DNA of 6,846 nt from Bacteroidales bacterium. Lineage in GTDB: Bacteria > Bacteroidota > Bacteroidia > Bacteroidales > UBA932. The translations under genes and the position numbers were made by a program. Within the stretch, counting starts at the first letter, position 1, and each line of letters begins with the position of its first letter. Under the pieces are notes generated by a model. It made no database searches. It worked only from the letters and a program-made list of their open reading frames with translations, and was not told the DNA's origin. The stretch lies in contig JAILAO010000001.1 of NCBI GenBank assembly GCA_024681565.1, positions 1-6,846 on the forward strand. The letters are read 5' to 3'. Below are positions 1 through 5,904 of the stretch, piece after piece.

Positions 1-359
1 ACAGGCAGGTCCGGCAGACATTCCAGGGCAGGGAAGTCCGCCGCGTCCCGGATCCAAAGGTCGGATTGCAGCAGGGGAAGCCGACGGGCATCTGCCACCC
101 ATCCGCCACAACTGATCAGGTCCGTCCCGAAGGCTCCGGCCTGATCGTCGGGGTGATGGTCGAAGAGGACCAGGGAGAATGGCTCCCGGATCCGTTCGAG
201 CCAGAACAAGGTCTGATAATGGTAATCTCCGGTCCCGATGAGATGAAAAGCCGTCAGCGGAAGCGTTGAAACGGAACGGCGGATTCGCTCCGCGCTTTCG
301 GCCGAACAATAACAATTTGTGCCTTGCAGGCCCGAGAAATCGACATTTATCCGTTCCAT
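1..359 (-). CDS. Arginase/ureohydrolase-fold protein, N-terminal part (runs off left edge)
   Basis: Reading leftward from an ATG at 357-359, the frame stays open for 119 codons to the window edge, so only the N-terminus is visible. Around residues 39-53 there is HLIGTGDYHY followed by a helix ending in FWLERI. Residues 61-73 read FSLVLFDHHPDDQ, and residues 81-87 read LISCGGW. The D67-x-H69-x-D71 triad matches the DxHxD metal-binding motif of the arginase/agmatinase/formiminoglutamase fold, and GDYH (H47) sits where the family's earlier GGDH-type metal ligand lies. An N-terminal TNCYC segment (Cys16, Cys18) recalls a subgroup annotated only as arginase family protein, whose substrate I do not know. 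The second half, with the remaining metal ligands, is outside the window, so activity cannot be judged. The gene is divergent from the gcv operon. No Shine-Dalgarno precedes the start; the leader is AT-rich. Seen: the open frame and motifs. Inferred: a metal-dependent hydrolase of a C-N bond. I am confident it is coding and fairly confident of the fold. Confidence 0.78.
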   Translation of the reverse strand, partial: MERINVDFSGLQGTNCYCSAESAERIRRSVSTLPLTAFHLIGTGDYHYQTLFWLERIREPFSLVLFDHHPDDQAGAFGTDLISCGGWVADARRLPLLQSDLWIRDAADFPALECLPDLP

Positions 360-372
360 TTGTCTTGTAAAT

Positions 373-404
373 TTAGGAAAAATCGAAAATATTTCATAGT
401 TTTG
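373..404 (+). promoter_or_regulatory. Bacteroidota-type promoter for the gcv operon
   Basis: TAGTTTTG at 397-404 is a full match to the Bacteroidota primary-sigma -7 element TAnnTTTG. TTAG at 373-376 is one mismatch from the -33 TTTG, and the spacing is 20 nt, within the usual 19-21. Transcription is expected to start around 410-412, giving a leader of about 25 nt before the ATG at 436. All later genes in the operon are separated by 24 nt or less, so this is probably the main promoter for everything from 436 to 6750. The leader is too short to hold a riboswitch. Confidence 0.5.
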
Positions 405-415
405 TGGAATAAAAA
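384..415 (-). promoter_or_regulatory. Possible minus-strand promoter for the arginase-like gene
   Basis: On the minus strand, TATTTTCG (391 down to 384) differs by one base from the Bacteroidota -7 consensus TAnnTTTG. A TTTT at 415-412 lies 20 nt upstream in place of the -33 TTTG. Transcription would start near 377 and give a leader of about 18 nt before the ATG at 359. The match is imperfect and the region is AT-rich, so this is tentative. It would overlap the plus-strand promoter at 373-404. Confidence 0.3.
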
Positions 416-435
416 CTCGATTGTGTAATTTAAGC

Positions 436-900
436 ATGCCCCTGGAAGGACTGTTCCCATTGGATTCTGAGAAGGTTTACTTCTCCATGGATGAGCTTAC
501 GCTGGATACGGATGAGGGCCCCAAGACCCTACGGCTTGGTGCGTGGCTCAACTTCGATCCGGTGCGCATCCACAAGATGATTGTCCGGGACAAGATCCTT
601 CAGGTGGACACGATCGAAGTTCTCAATCCGCTGGTCAGCAAGCTCAGAAGGGCGGATCCCGATTATTTCAAGAAATTCATGGGTCTCCGTCTGGTCATCG
701 ATTATCCCGGCTACAGTTCCGGCATCCTGGCGAAGATTCCTTTCGAGAACGATCCCGTCGGTTTTTATAAATGGTGGCGCAAAGGCAAACACGAGGACAA
801 GGTCTATCTGTCCCTCGGCAATCAGGTGCGCCTGTTCCAGAAAGTGGCGATGATGGATCCGAAGATGATTCTCAAAAAAGATCTCGAAATCCTCAAATAG
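436..900 (+). CDS. Uncharacterised 154-aa protein at the head of the gcv operon
   Basis: I do not recognise this protein. It is 154 residues, apparently cytosolic, with no signal peptide, membrane segment, Cys pair or metal motif. The N-terminal third (residues 1-62) looks beta-rich and holds the hydrophobic segments LRLGAWLNF (32-40) and VDTIEVL. The middle (63-90) begins with a probable helix (LVSKLRRADPDYFKKF) and ends with LRLVIDYPGY. The C-terminal part has an aromatic-basic patch, FYKWWRKGKH (110-119), and ends in a lysine-rich helix. The aromatic-basic patch could contact nucleic acid or acidic lipid, but that is a guess. Codon use resembles its neighbours, so it is probably real. I chose ATG 436 over the in-frame TTG at 421 because 421 would leave a leader of only about 10 nt from the predicted transcription start. 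The stop is 5 nt before gcvT, which implies cotranscription and perhaps a role linked to glycine cleavage or its regulation. Confidence 0.75.
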   Translation: MPLEGLFPLDSEKVYFSMDELTLDTDEGPKTLRLGAWLNFDPVRIHKMIVRDKILQVDTIEVLNPLVSKLRRADPDYFKKFMGLRLVIDYPGYSSGILAKIPFENDPVGFYKWWRKGKHEDKVYLSLGNQVRLFQKVAMMDPKMILKKDLEILK

Positions 901-905
901 TTTTT

Positions 906-2009
906 ATGGAAAATCTTTTGAAGCAGACTTGTCTGCACGACCTCCACGTTGAGCTCGGTGCCAAGATGAGCCCTTTTGCCGGTTATGATATGCCAATCCA
1001 GTACTCCGGCATCATCGATGAACACAATGCGGTGCGCCATGCAGCCGGTGTCTTCGATGTTTCGCATATGGGCGAAATCTTCATCTCCGGTCCGGACGCC
1101 GAAGTCTTCATCAACCATATCTTCACCAATGATATCCGCGATATGGCGGCCGGAAGCATCCTGTACGGGATGATGCTCTATCCCGACGGCGGCACGGTGG
1201 ATGACCTGCTTGTGTATAAAGAAAGGGAGGAACAGCATTACCTGCTGGTCGTCAACGCATCCAACATCGAAAAAGACTACACCTGGATGATGGAGCAGGC
1301 TGCGGATTTCAAGGTCACTGTCGACAATCAGTCGGAAGCCTGGGGGCAGATCGCCGTCCAGGGCCCTGAAGCGGAGAAGGCTGTCAGCGAGGTGCTTGGA
1401 CTGCCTGAAGCGGTCCGGCTCAACTTCTATACTTTCTGCGACTGTGTCCGGGATGGCCGGCGTGTAATCGTCAGTCGTACCGGCTACACCGGGGAGGACG
1501 GTTTCGAGATTTATGCGACGCCGGATCAGACGCGTGCCTATTGGCGTGCGCTGATGGCCGCCGGGATCAAGCCCTGCGGACTCGGCTGCCGTGATACCCT
1601 GCGCTTCGAGGCGGGCCTGCCGCTTTATGGAGATGAACTGACCGCCGAGATTTCTCCGGTCATGGCCGGTCTGGGGATGTTCTGCAAACTGGACAAGCCC
1701 GGTTTCATCGGCCGGGACGCCCTGGCCGCCCAGAAGGCGGACGGTGTTTCCCGCAAGCTCGTCGGAATCGAACTCACGGACAAGGCCGTTCCCCGCGCCG
1801 GTTATCCGGTTGAGCTGGAAGACGGCCGCCAGGTCGGTGTCGTCACCACCGGCTACCACTCCATCAGCCTCGAGAAGAGCCTTTGTTTTGCGCTCGTGGA
1901 CAGCGCGTATGCCGCCCTCGGCACTCCGCTCCTGGTTCGCATCCGCAAACGTACCTTCCCCGGCACCGTAGTCAGGAAACGTTTTTATCAGACGAAATAC
2001 AAAAAATAA
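906..2009 (+). CDS. gcvT: Glycine cleavage system T-protein (aminomethyltransferase)
   Basis: GcvT takes the aminomethyl group from the lipoyl arm of GcvH and transfers its carbon to tetrahydrofolate, giving 5,10-methylenetetrahydrofolate, ammonia and dihydrolipoyl-H-protein in the cytosol. The product is 367 aa, close to the usual 360-375. It is collinear with the family: IDEHNAVRHAAGVFDVSHMG (37-56), GGTVDDLLVY (95-104) containing the paired Asp 99-100 of the folate-binding region, GYTGEDGFEIY (193-203), and CGLGCRDTLRFEAGLPLYG (224-242). The C-terminal barrel domain with GVVTTGYHS lies near 311-319. The frame is open back to an ATG at 771, but the 45 extra residues are low-complexity, match nothing in the family and overlap the upstream gene, so ATG 906 is the start. 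It begins 5 nt after the upstream stop with no Shine-Dalgarno. It is intact, with all main motifs present. Confidence 0.97.
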   Translation: MENLLKQTCLHDLHVELGAKMSPFAGYDMPIQYSGIIDEHNAVRHAAGVFDVSHMGEIFISGPDAEVFINHIFTNDIRDMAAGSILYGMMLYPDGGTVDDLLVYKEREEQHYLLVVNASNIEKDYTWMMEQAADFKVTVDNQSEAWGQIAVQGPEAEKAVSEVLGLPEAVRLNFYTFCDCVRDGRRVIVSRTGYTGEDGFEIYATPDQTRAYWRALMAAGIKPCGLGCRDTLRFEAGLPLYGDELTAEISPVMAGLGMFCKLDKPGFIGRDALAAQKADGVSRKLVGIELTDKAVPRAGYPVELEDGRQVGVVTTGYHSISLEKSLCFALVDSAYAALGTPLLVRIRKRTFPGTVVRKRFYQTKYKK

Positions 2010-2033
2010 TTCACTAACGATAACCAATTTATT

Positions 2034-2411
2034 ATGAGTAAGATTGCAGAAGGACTCCTCTATAGCGAGTCCCACGAATGGGTCAAAGTCGATGGCAATG
2101 TGGCCATCATCGGCGTCTCTGATTTCGCGCAGAGCGAGATGGGGGACATCACGTATGTCGATATGCCTGACCTGGACGATGAGGTCTCGGCCGGAGATGA
2201 CTTCGGTGCCCTGGAAAGTGTCAAGACCTCCAGCGAGCTGGTCGCCCCCGTGTCCGGCAAGGTCATCGCCCGCAACGACGAACTCGAAGATAAACCTGAA
2301 CTGATCAACGAGGATGCCTACGAAGCCTGGATCATCAAGGTCGAGATGTCGGACAAGGCTGAACTCGACAATCTTCTGAACGCAGCCGCTTACACCAAAA
2401 TCGCAGAATAA
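2034..2411 (+). CDS. gcvH: Glycine cleavage system H-protein (lipoyl carrier)
   Basis: GcvH is the mobile lipoyl shuttle of the complex. Its lipoyl-lysine accepts the aminomethyl group from the P-protein, presents it to the T-protein, and is reoxidised by the L-protein. The product is 125 aa, the usual length. It starts with the family's SESHEWVKVDG segment (11-21), then IGVSDFAQSEMGDITYVDMP (26-45). The lipoylation site ESVK places the modified lysine at Lys64, followed by TSSEL. The C-terminal half carries PVSGKVIARN and INEDAYEAWIIKVE, typical of the barrel-sandwich hybrid fold. It lies 24 nt after gcvT, the longest gap in the operon. That gap is AT-rich with no Shine-Dalgarno and no clear internal promoter. 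No lipoate ligase or lipoyl synthase gene is in the window, so lipoylation is supplied from elsewhere. Confidence 0.98.
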   Translation: MSKIAEGLLYSESHEWVKVDGNVAIIGVSDFAQSEMGDITYVDMPDLDDEVSAGDDFGALESVKTSSELVAPVSGKVIARNDELEDKPELINEDAYEAWIIKVEMSDKAELDNLLNAAAYTKIAE

Positions 2412-2415
2412 AACC

Positions 2416-3720
2416 ATGGGGGCATTCAGCTATTTTCCCCAGACCGGGGAAGATATCCGCGTAATGCTCGAAAGGATCGGTGTCGGGTCCCTCGAGGACC
2501 TGTATTCCGATGTCCCCGCGGATTTCATCTATAAGGGGGAGTACGACCTGCCGTCCGCCATGAGCGAACAGCAGGTCCATGACTTTTTCGAGGGCCTGGC
2601 CGCCAAAAACGCCAAACTCAAGGTATTCGTCGGACAGGGCGCCTACGACCATTACACGCCGTCGGTGATTCCTTATATCACGTCCCGCAGCGAATTCCTT
2701 ACCGCATACACACCGTACCAGTGCGAAATCTCGCAGGGTACGCTGCGATATATCTTCGAATGGCAGACGATGATCTGCCGGCTGACCGGCCTGGACTGTT
2801 CCAATGCTTCGATGTATGACGGTCCCACGGCCGCCGCAGAAGCCATGCGGATGTGCGTCGCCAGCACCAAGAAACGCAATTCGGTCATCGTCTCCGCGCG
2901 ACTCCTGCCGCATGTGATCGACACTATCAAGACGTATGCGAAGTACGCCGGCATCAACGTCGTCGTTACGGATAAAGTAGCCGAGGAGGTTGCTGAAGGT
3001 GTTCTTGACCTGGCCGGTGTCATCGTCCCGTCCATCAACCGTTTCGGTATTATCGAAAGCCATCTCGGCCTGGCAGATCTGGTACATGGGGCCGGTGCCC
3101 TTCTGGTCGAGTATTGCGATCCATCCGCCCTGGCCGTCGTCAAGAGTCCGGCCGAATGGGGTGCGGATATCGCCGTCGGTGACGGGCAGAGTCTCGGCAT
3201 TCCGCTTTGTTTCGGCGGACCTTATGTCGGCTTCATGGCCTGTACTTCGGCCCTGATGCGCAAATTGCCCGGCCGCATTGTCGGCCAGACGACGGACGCT
3301 GCCGGCAGACGCTGCTATGTCCTTACATTGCAGGCTCGCGAGCAGCACATCCGCCGGGAGAAGGCAACCTCGAACATCTGTTCCAACGAGTCGCTCATGG
3401 CGCTCTGGTGCACGGTCTACCTGTCCCTGATGGGCCCCGAGGGGATGCGCAAACTCAACGCCCTTTGTTACGAGGGTTCCCACTACCTGCACGACGCCCT
3501 GCTCGCCACGGGCAAGTTCGAGCGTTTCTTTGACGGAGAATTCCTCAAAGAATTCTGTCTCAAACCGCTCTGCGATGTGGAAAAACTCCAGCAGGCACTG
3601 CTGGACGCCGGTTATTTCGCCGGCCTCCAGACCGAAGAGGGCTTCGTGACCTTCTGTGTCACCGAGAAGCATACGCGCGAGGAGCTGGACGCGATCGTTG
3701 GAATCGTTAAATCAATCTAG
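2416..3720 (+). CDS. gcvPA: Glycine dehydrogenase (decarboxylating) subunit 1
   Basis: This is the N-terminal half of the P-protein, encoded as a separate 434-aa subunit that pairs with GcvPB to decarboxylate glycine and load the aminomethyl group onto GcvH. Family motifs run in order: TPYQCEISQGTLRYIFEWQT (99-118), NASMYDGPTAAAEA (130-143), LGIPLCFGGPYVGFMA (260-275), GRIVGQTTD (286-294), and LTLQAREQHIRREKATSNIC (303-322). The PLP-bearing lysine belongs to GcvPB, as expected, and is not found here. The length suits the family (about 430-450 aa). The start is ATG 2416, 4 nt after gcvH, with no Shine-Dalgarno. The stop TAG at 3718-3720 overlaps the strong ribosome-binding site of gcvPB. Split P-proteins are common in Firmicutes, Thermotogae and archaea; many other Bacteroidota, as I recall, have a single fused GcvP. 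Confidence 0.97.
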   Translation: MGAFSYFPQTGEDIRVMLERIGVGSLEDLYSDVPADFIYKGEYDLPSAMSEQQVHDFFEGLAAKNAKLKVFVGQGAYDHYTPSVIPYITSRSEFLTAYTPYQCEISQGTLRYIFEWQTMICRLTGLDCSNASMYDGPTAAAEAMRMCVASTKKRNSVIVSARLLPHVIDTIKTYAKYAGINVVVTDKVAEEVAEGVLDLAGVIVPSINRFGIIESHLGLADLVHGAGALLVEYCDPSALAVVKSPAEWGADIAVGDGQSLGIPLCFGGPYVGFMACTSALMRKLPGRIVGQTTDAAGRRCYVLTLQAREQHIRREKATSNICSNESLMALWCTVYLSLMGPEGMRKLNALCYEGSHYLHDALLATGKFERFFDGEFLKEFCLKPLCDVEKLQQALLDAGYFAGLQTEEGFVTFCVTEKHTREELDAIVGIVKSI

Positions 3721-3724
3721 GAGG
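3719..3724 (+). promoter_or_regulatory. Strong Shine-Dalgarno site for gcvPB
   Basis: AGGAGG lies 8 nt before the ATG at 3733 and overlaps the TAG stop of gcvPA (3718-3720). It is the only clear Shine-Dalgarno before any start in this window, where starts otherwise have AT-rich or unremarkable leaders, as is usual for Bacteroidota. The overlap with the stop would let terminating ribosomes reinitiate, which could keep GcvPB level with GcvPA. That function is inferred. Confidence 0.7.
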
Positions 3725-3732
3725 GCCGCGAT

Positions 3733-5103
3733 ATGAAATACTACGACAAACTCATTTTCGAACTCTCCAAACCCGGTAGAATCGGTTATTCACTGCCCGA
3801 GACCGCCCAGCAGCTGCCCAAGGGCATCCTGTGGCGTGAACAGGCCCCGGAACTGCCTGAAGTCAGCGAAGTGGATGTGGTGCGCCACTACACCAATCTC
3901 AGCCAGATGAATTTCGGCGTCGATACGGGATTCTATCCACTCGGCTCCTGTACGATGAAATACAATCCCAAGATCAACGAAGAGATCGCCAACATGCCGG
4001 CCTTTGCGGGCCTGCACCCGCTTCAGCCGGAGCATACGGTCAAGGGTGCGCTCGAGGTCTATGCCGGAATGGACAAGGCGCTCGCCGCCATCACGGGAAT
4101 GCAGCATTTCACCTTCCTGCCCTGTGCCGGTGCCCACGGTGAACTTACCGGCCTGATGCTGATGCGCGAATACCACATGAGCCGCGGCGATCTTGGCCGG
4201 ACCAAGGTTATCGTGCCGGACAGCGCCCATGGCACCAACCCGGCTTCCGCTGCGGTCTGCGGCCTGGATATCGTGGTCGTGAAATCCAAAGAGGACGGGC
4301 TCGTGGACGTGGAAGCGCTCAAGCCGCTCCTCGGTCCGGACGTCGCAGGCATCATGCTGACCAATCCCAACACCCTGGGTCTGTTCGAACGCGACATCCG
4401 CGAAATCGCCCGGCTCGTCCACGACTGCGGCGGCCTGCTCTACTATGACGGAGCCAATATGAATCCGCTGCTCGGTGTCGTACGCCCGGGCGATATGGGA
4501 TTCGACATCATGCACCTGAACCTGCACAAGACCTTCTCCACGCCCCATGGCGGAGGCGGTCCCGGCAGCGGCCCGGTCGGCGTGTCCGGCAAGGTCGTCC
4601 CGTTCCTGCATATCCCGCATACCAGCGGTTTCCACGGCAATTTTGGCGTCATCCTGCGGGCTTATGCCTATATTCTGATGCTGGGCCGGGAGAACATCAA
4701 GATGGCCGGCAAACTGGCCACCCTGGGTGCCAATTATATCAAAGAATCTCTCAAGGGTTGCTACAAGCTGCCCATTCCGACGGTATGCAAGCACGAGTTC
4801 GTCTTCGACGGCCTGCTGGAGCCGAACGGCGTGACGACGCTCGATGTCGCCAAGCGCCTGCTCGATTACGGTTTCCATGCCCCGACGATCTACTTCCCGC
4901 TGCTCTTCCACCAGGCCATCATGATCGAGCCTACGGAGACGGAATCTCTGGAGACACTGGATGCGTTCATCGCCGTGATGCGCAAGATTGCCGTGGAAGC
5001 CAAGACCGATCCGGAGATGCTGCATGCGGCTCCGCACCATACGCCGATCGGAAGGCCGGACGAGACGACAGCAGCCCGGCAGCCAGTCCTGAAATATGAA
5101 TAA
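3733..5103 (+). CDS. gcvPB: Glycine dehydrogenase (decarboxylating) subunit 2, PLP-binding
   Basis: This is the catalytic, PLP-carrying half of the split P-protein. It forms the external aldimine with glycine, releases CO2 and passes the aminomethyl group to GcvH. The product is 456 aa, slightly shorter than the 470-490 I expect for the family. Visible motifs: FYPLGSCTMKYNPKINEE (67-84), a CAGAHGE loop (131-137), DSAHGTNPASA (163-173), YYDGANMNPLLG (237-248), and HLNLHKTFSTPHGGGGPGSG (261-280). In the last of these Lys266 is the expected Schiff-base lysine, followed by the glycine-rich loop. HGNFGVILRAYAYI (301-314) and the C-terminal HHTPIGRPDETTAARQPVL are also typical. It starts 12 nt after gcvPA behind a perfect Shine-Dalgarno. 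Its last 8 nt overlap the start of the next gene. It is intact. Confidence 0.97.
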   Translation: MKYYDKLIFELSKPGRIGYSLPETAQQLPKGILWREQAPELPEVSEVDVVRHYTNLSQMNFGVDTGFYPLGSCTMKYNPKINEEIANMPAFAGLHPLQPEHTVKGALEVYAGMDKALAAITGMQHFTFLPCAGAHGELTGLMLMREYHMSRGDLGRTKVIVPDSAHGTNPASAAVCGLDIVVVKSKEDGLVDVEALKPLLGPDVAGIMLTNPNTLGLFERDIREIARLVHDCGGLLYYDGANMNPLLGVVRPGDMGFDIMHLNLHKTFSTPHGGGGPGSGPVGVSGKVVPFLHIPHTSGFHGNFGVILRAYAYILMLGRENIKMAGKLATLGANYIKESLKGCYKLPIPTVCKHEFVFDGLLEPNGVTTLDVAKRLLDYGFHAPTIYFPLLFHQAIMIEPTETESLETLDAFIAVMRKIAVEAKTDPEMLHAAPHHTPIGRPDETTAARQPVLKYE

Positions 5104-5902
5104 GAAACAGAAAGCGCTGCTGATACTCCTCGCACCATTTGTCCTGGGATTCCTCCTTGGACTTTTGGTGGGTGGAGGTTGCAGCCGGAAAGATAAAAAG
5201 GAAAAGGTGAAGGACACCGGCTCCGAACTTGTCGAACAGATCCTCGAAGAGGAAGAAGCGGAGAAAGGGGAGAGCCAGGAAGAGGAAGTGATCCTGGAAG
5301 ACGACGTGGACGGGACCGGTGCGTCCGAGGCCCGCGAGATCATCTACTACACCAAACTCATGTCCTACGGCAAAGTTTTCAGTGACATCAACGAGACGCA
5401 TCTCGAGAAGGCCAAGGCGGTCGGACTCAAGAAAATCCCTGAAAAGCGGGATGATATCGACCCGGGCCGGCTCGTCAAGATCGAGGACTCCGATTTTCTT
5501 GTGGTGGATGAACTGCGCTACTCGGTCCCGTATCTGACCGCCGGTGCCGCCCGCGAACTGAACCACATCGCCAAGGCCTTCCACGACTCGCTCGCCCGCA
5601 AACAGTTCCCGATCTACAAACTGATCGTATCCTCTGTCCTGCGGACCGAAGAGGATGTAACGCGCTTGCGCAAAAGCGGCAACCCGAATGCCAGCAACAA
5701 TTCAGCCCATTGCTACGGAACCACCTTCGACATTACCTATACCCGCTACTGGCGGGACGAGGAGACTGACGAATTCATGCAGCCGTACGAACTGACCAAA
5801 GTCCTCGGAGAAGTCCTTCGGGATGAGAAAAATGCGGGACGCGTGCTGGTCAAATACGAACGCAAGGAGCATTGCTTCCACATTACCGCCTGCCAGCCCT
5901 GA
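5096..5902 (+). CDS. Membrane-anchored DUF5715/M15-peptidase-like protein
   Basis: The 268-aa product starts with a basic N-terminus and a hydrophobic, glycine-rich segment (residues 8-28) that should act as a signal anchor. A Cys at 29 is preceded by three glycines, a poor lipobox, so lipoprotein processing is uncertain. Residues 31-80 form a charged linker rich in Glu, Lys and Asp. The folded domain (about 81-268) contains SGNPNASNNSAHCYGTTFDI (194-213). Its SAHCYGTTFD fits the SxHxxGxxxD zinc motif of M15/LAS peptidases (His205, Asp212), and HCFHI near the end supplies a last His at 262. This arrangement resembles DUF5715, which I know mainly from Bacteroidales. A role in cleaving or binding peptidoglycan in the periplasm is inferred. 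The catalytic Glu expected three residues before the last His is replaced by His259; nearby Glu are 255 and 258. The start overlaps gcvPB by 8 nt, suggesting coupled translation. Confidence 0.85.
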   Translation: MNKKQKALLILLAPFVLGFLLGLLVGGGCSRKDKKEKVKDTGSELVEQILEEEEAEKGESQEEEVILEDDVDGTGASEAREIIYYTKLMSYGKVFSDINETHLEKAKAVGLKKIPEKRDDIDPGRLVKIEDSDFLVVDELRYSVPYLTAGAARELNHIAKAFHDSLARKQFPIYKLIVSSVLRTEEDVTRLRKSGNPNASNNSAHCYGTTFDITYTRYWRDEETDEFMQPYELTKVLGEVLRDEKNAGRVLVKYERKEHCFHITACQP

Positions 5903-5904
5903 CC

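Noticed and set aside
66..269. Plus-strand frame of 67 codons at the left edge
   Set aside because: It lies antisense to the arginase-like gene, whose motifs are specific; the plus-strand peptide is featureless.
421..435. TTG start for the first gene of the operon
   Set aside because: The predicted transcription start near 410-412 leaves almost no leader, and an ATG is available 15 nt downstream.
405..435. Glycine riboswitch or other structured leader before the gcv genes
   Set aside because: The predicted leader is about 25 nt and no gap inside the operon exceeds 24 nt, far too short for a glycine aptamer.
771..905. Upstream start for gcvT
   Set aside because: The 45 extra residues overlap the preceding gene in another frame and have no counterpart in GcvT; ATG 906 gives the family length.
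822..2417. Long open minus-strand frame opposite gcvT and gcvH
   Set aside because: It is the mirror of GC-rich, strongly codon-biased genes that are clearly real on the plus strand; the peptide shows no family motif.
2335..3672. Minus-strand frame opposite gcvPA
   Set aside because: Same reason: gcvPA is certain on the other strand and the antisense peptide has no domain signature.
3790..5343. Minus-strand frame of over 500 codons opposite gcvPB
   Set aside because: It is a compositional shadow of gcvPB and crosses a gene boundary; the peptide is rich in His, Arg, Asp and Gly without recognisable domains.
5872..5904. Upstream ATG for nnrD
   Set aside because: It lies inside the preceding gene and adds residues absent from the family; ATG 5905 follows the stop by 2 nt.
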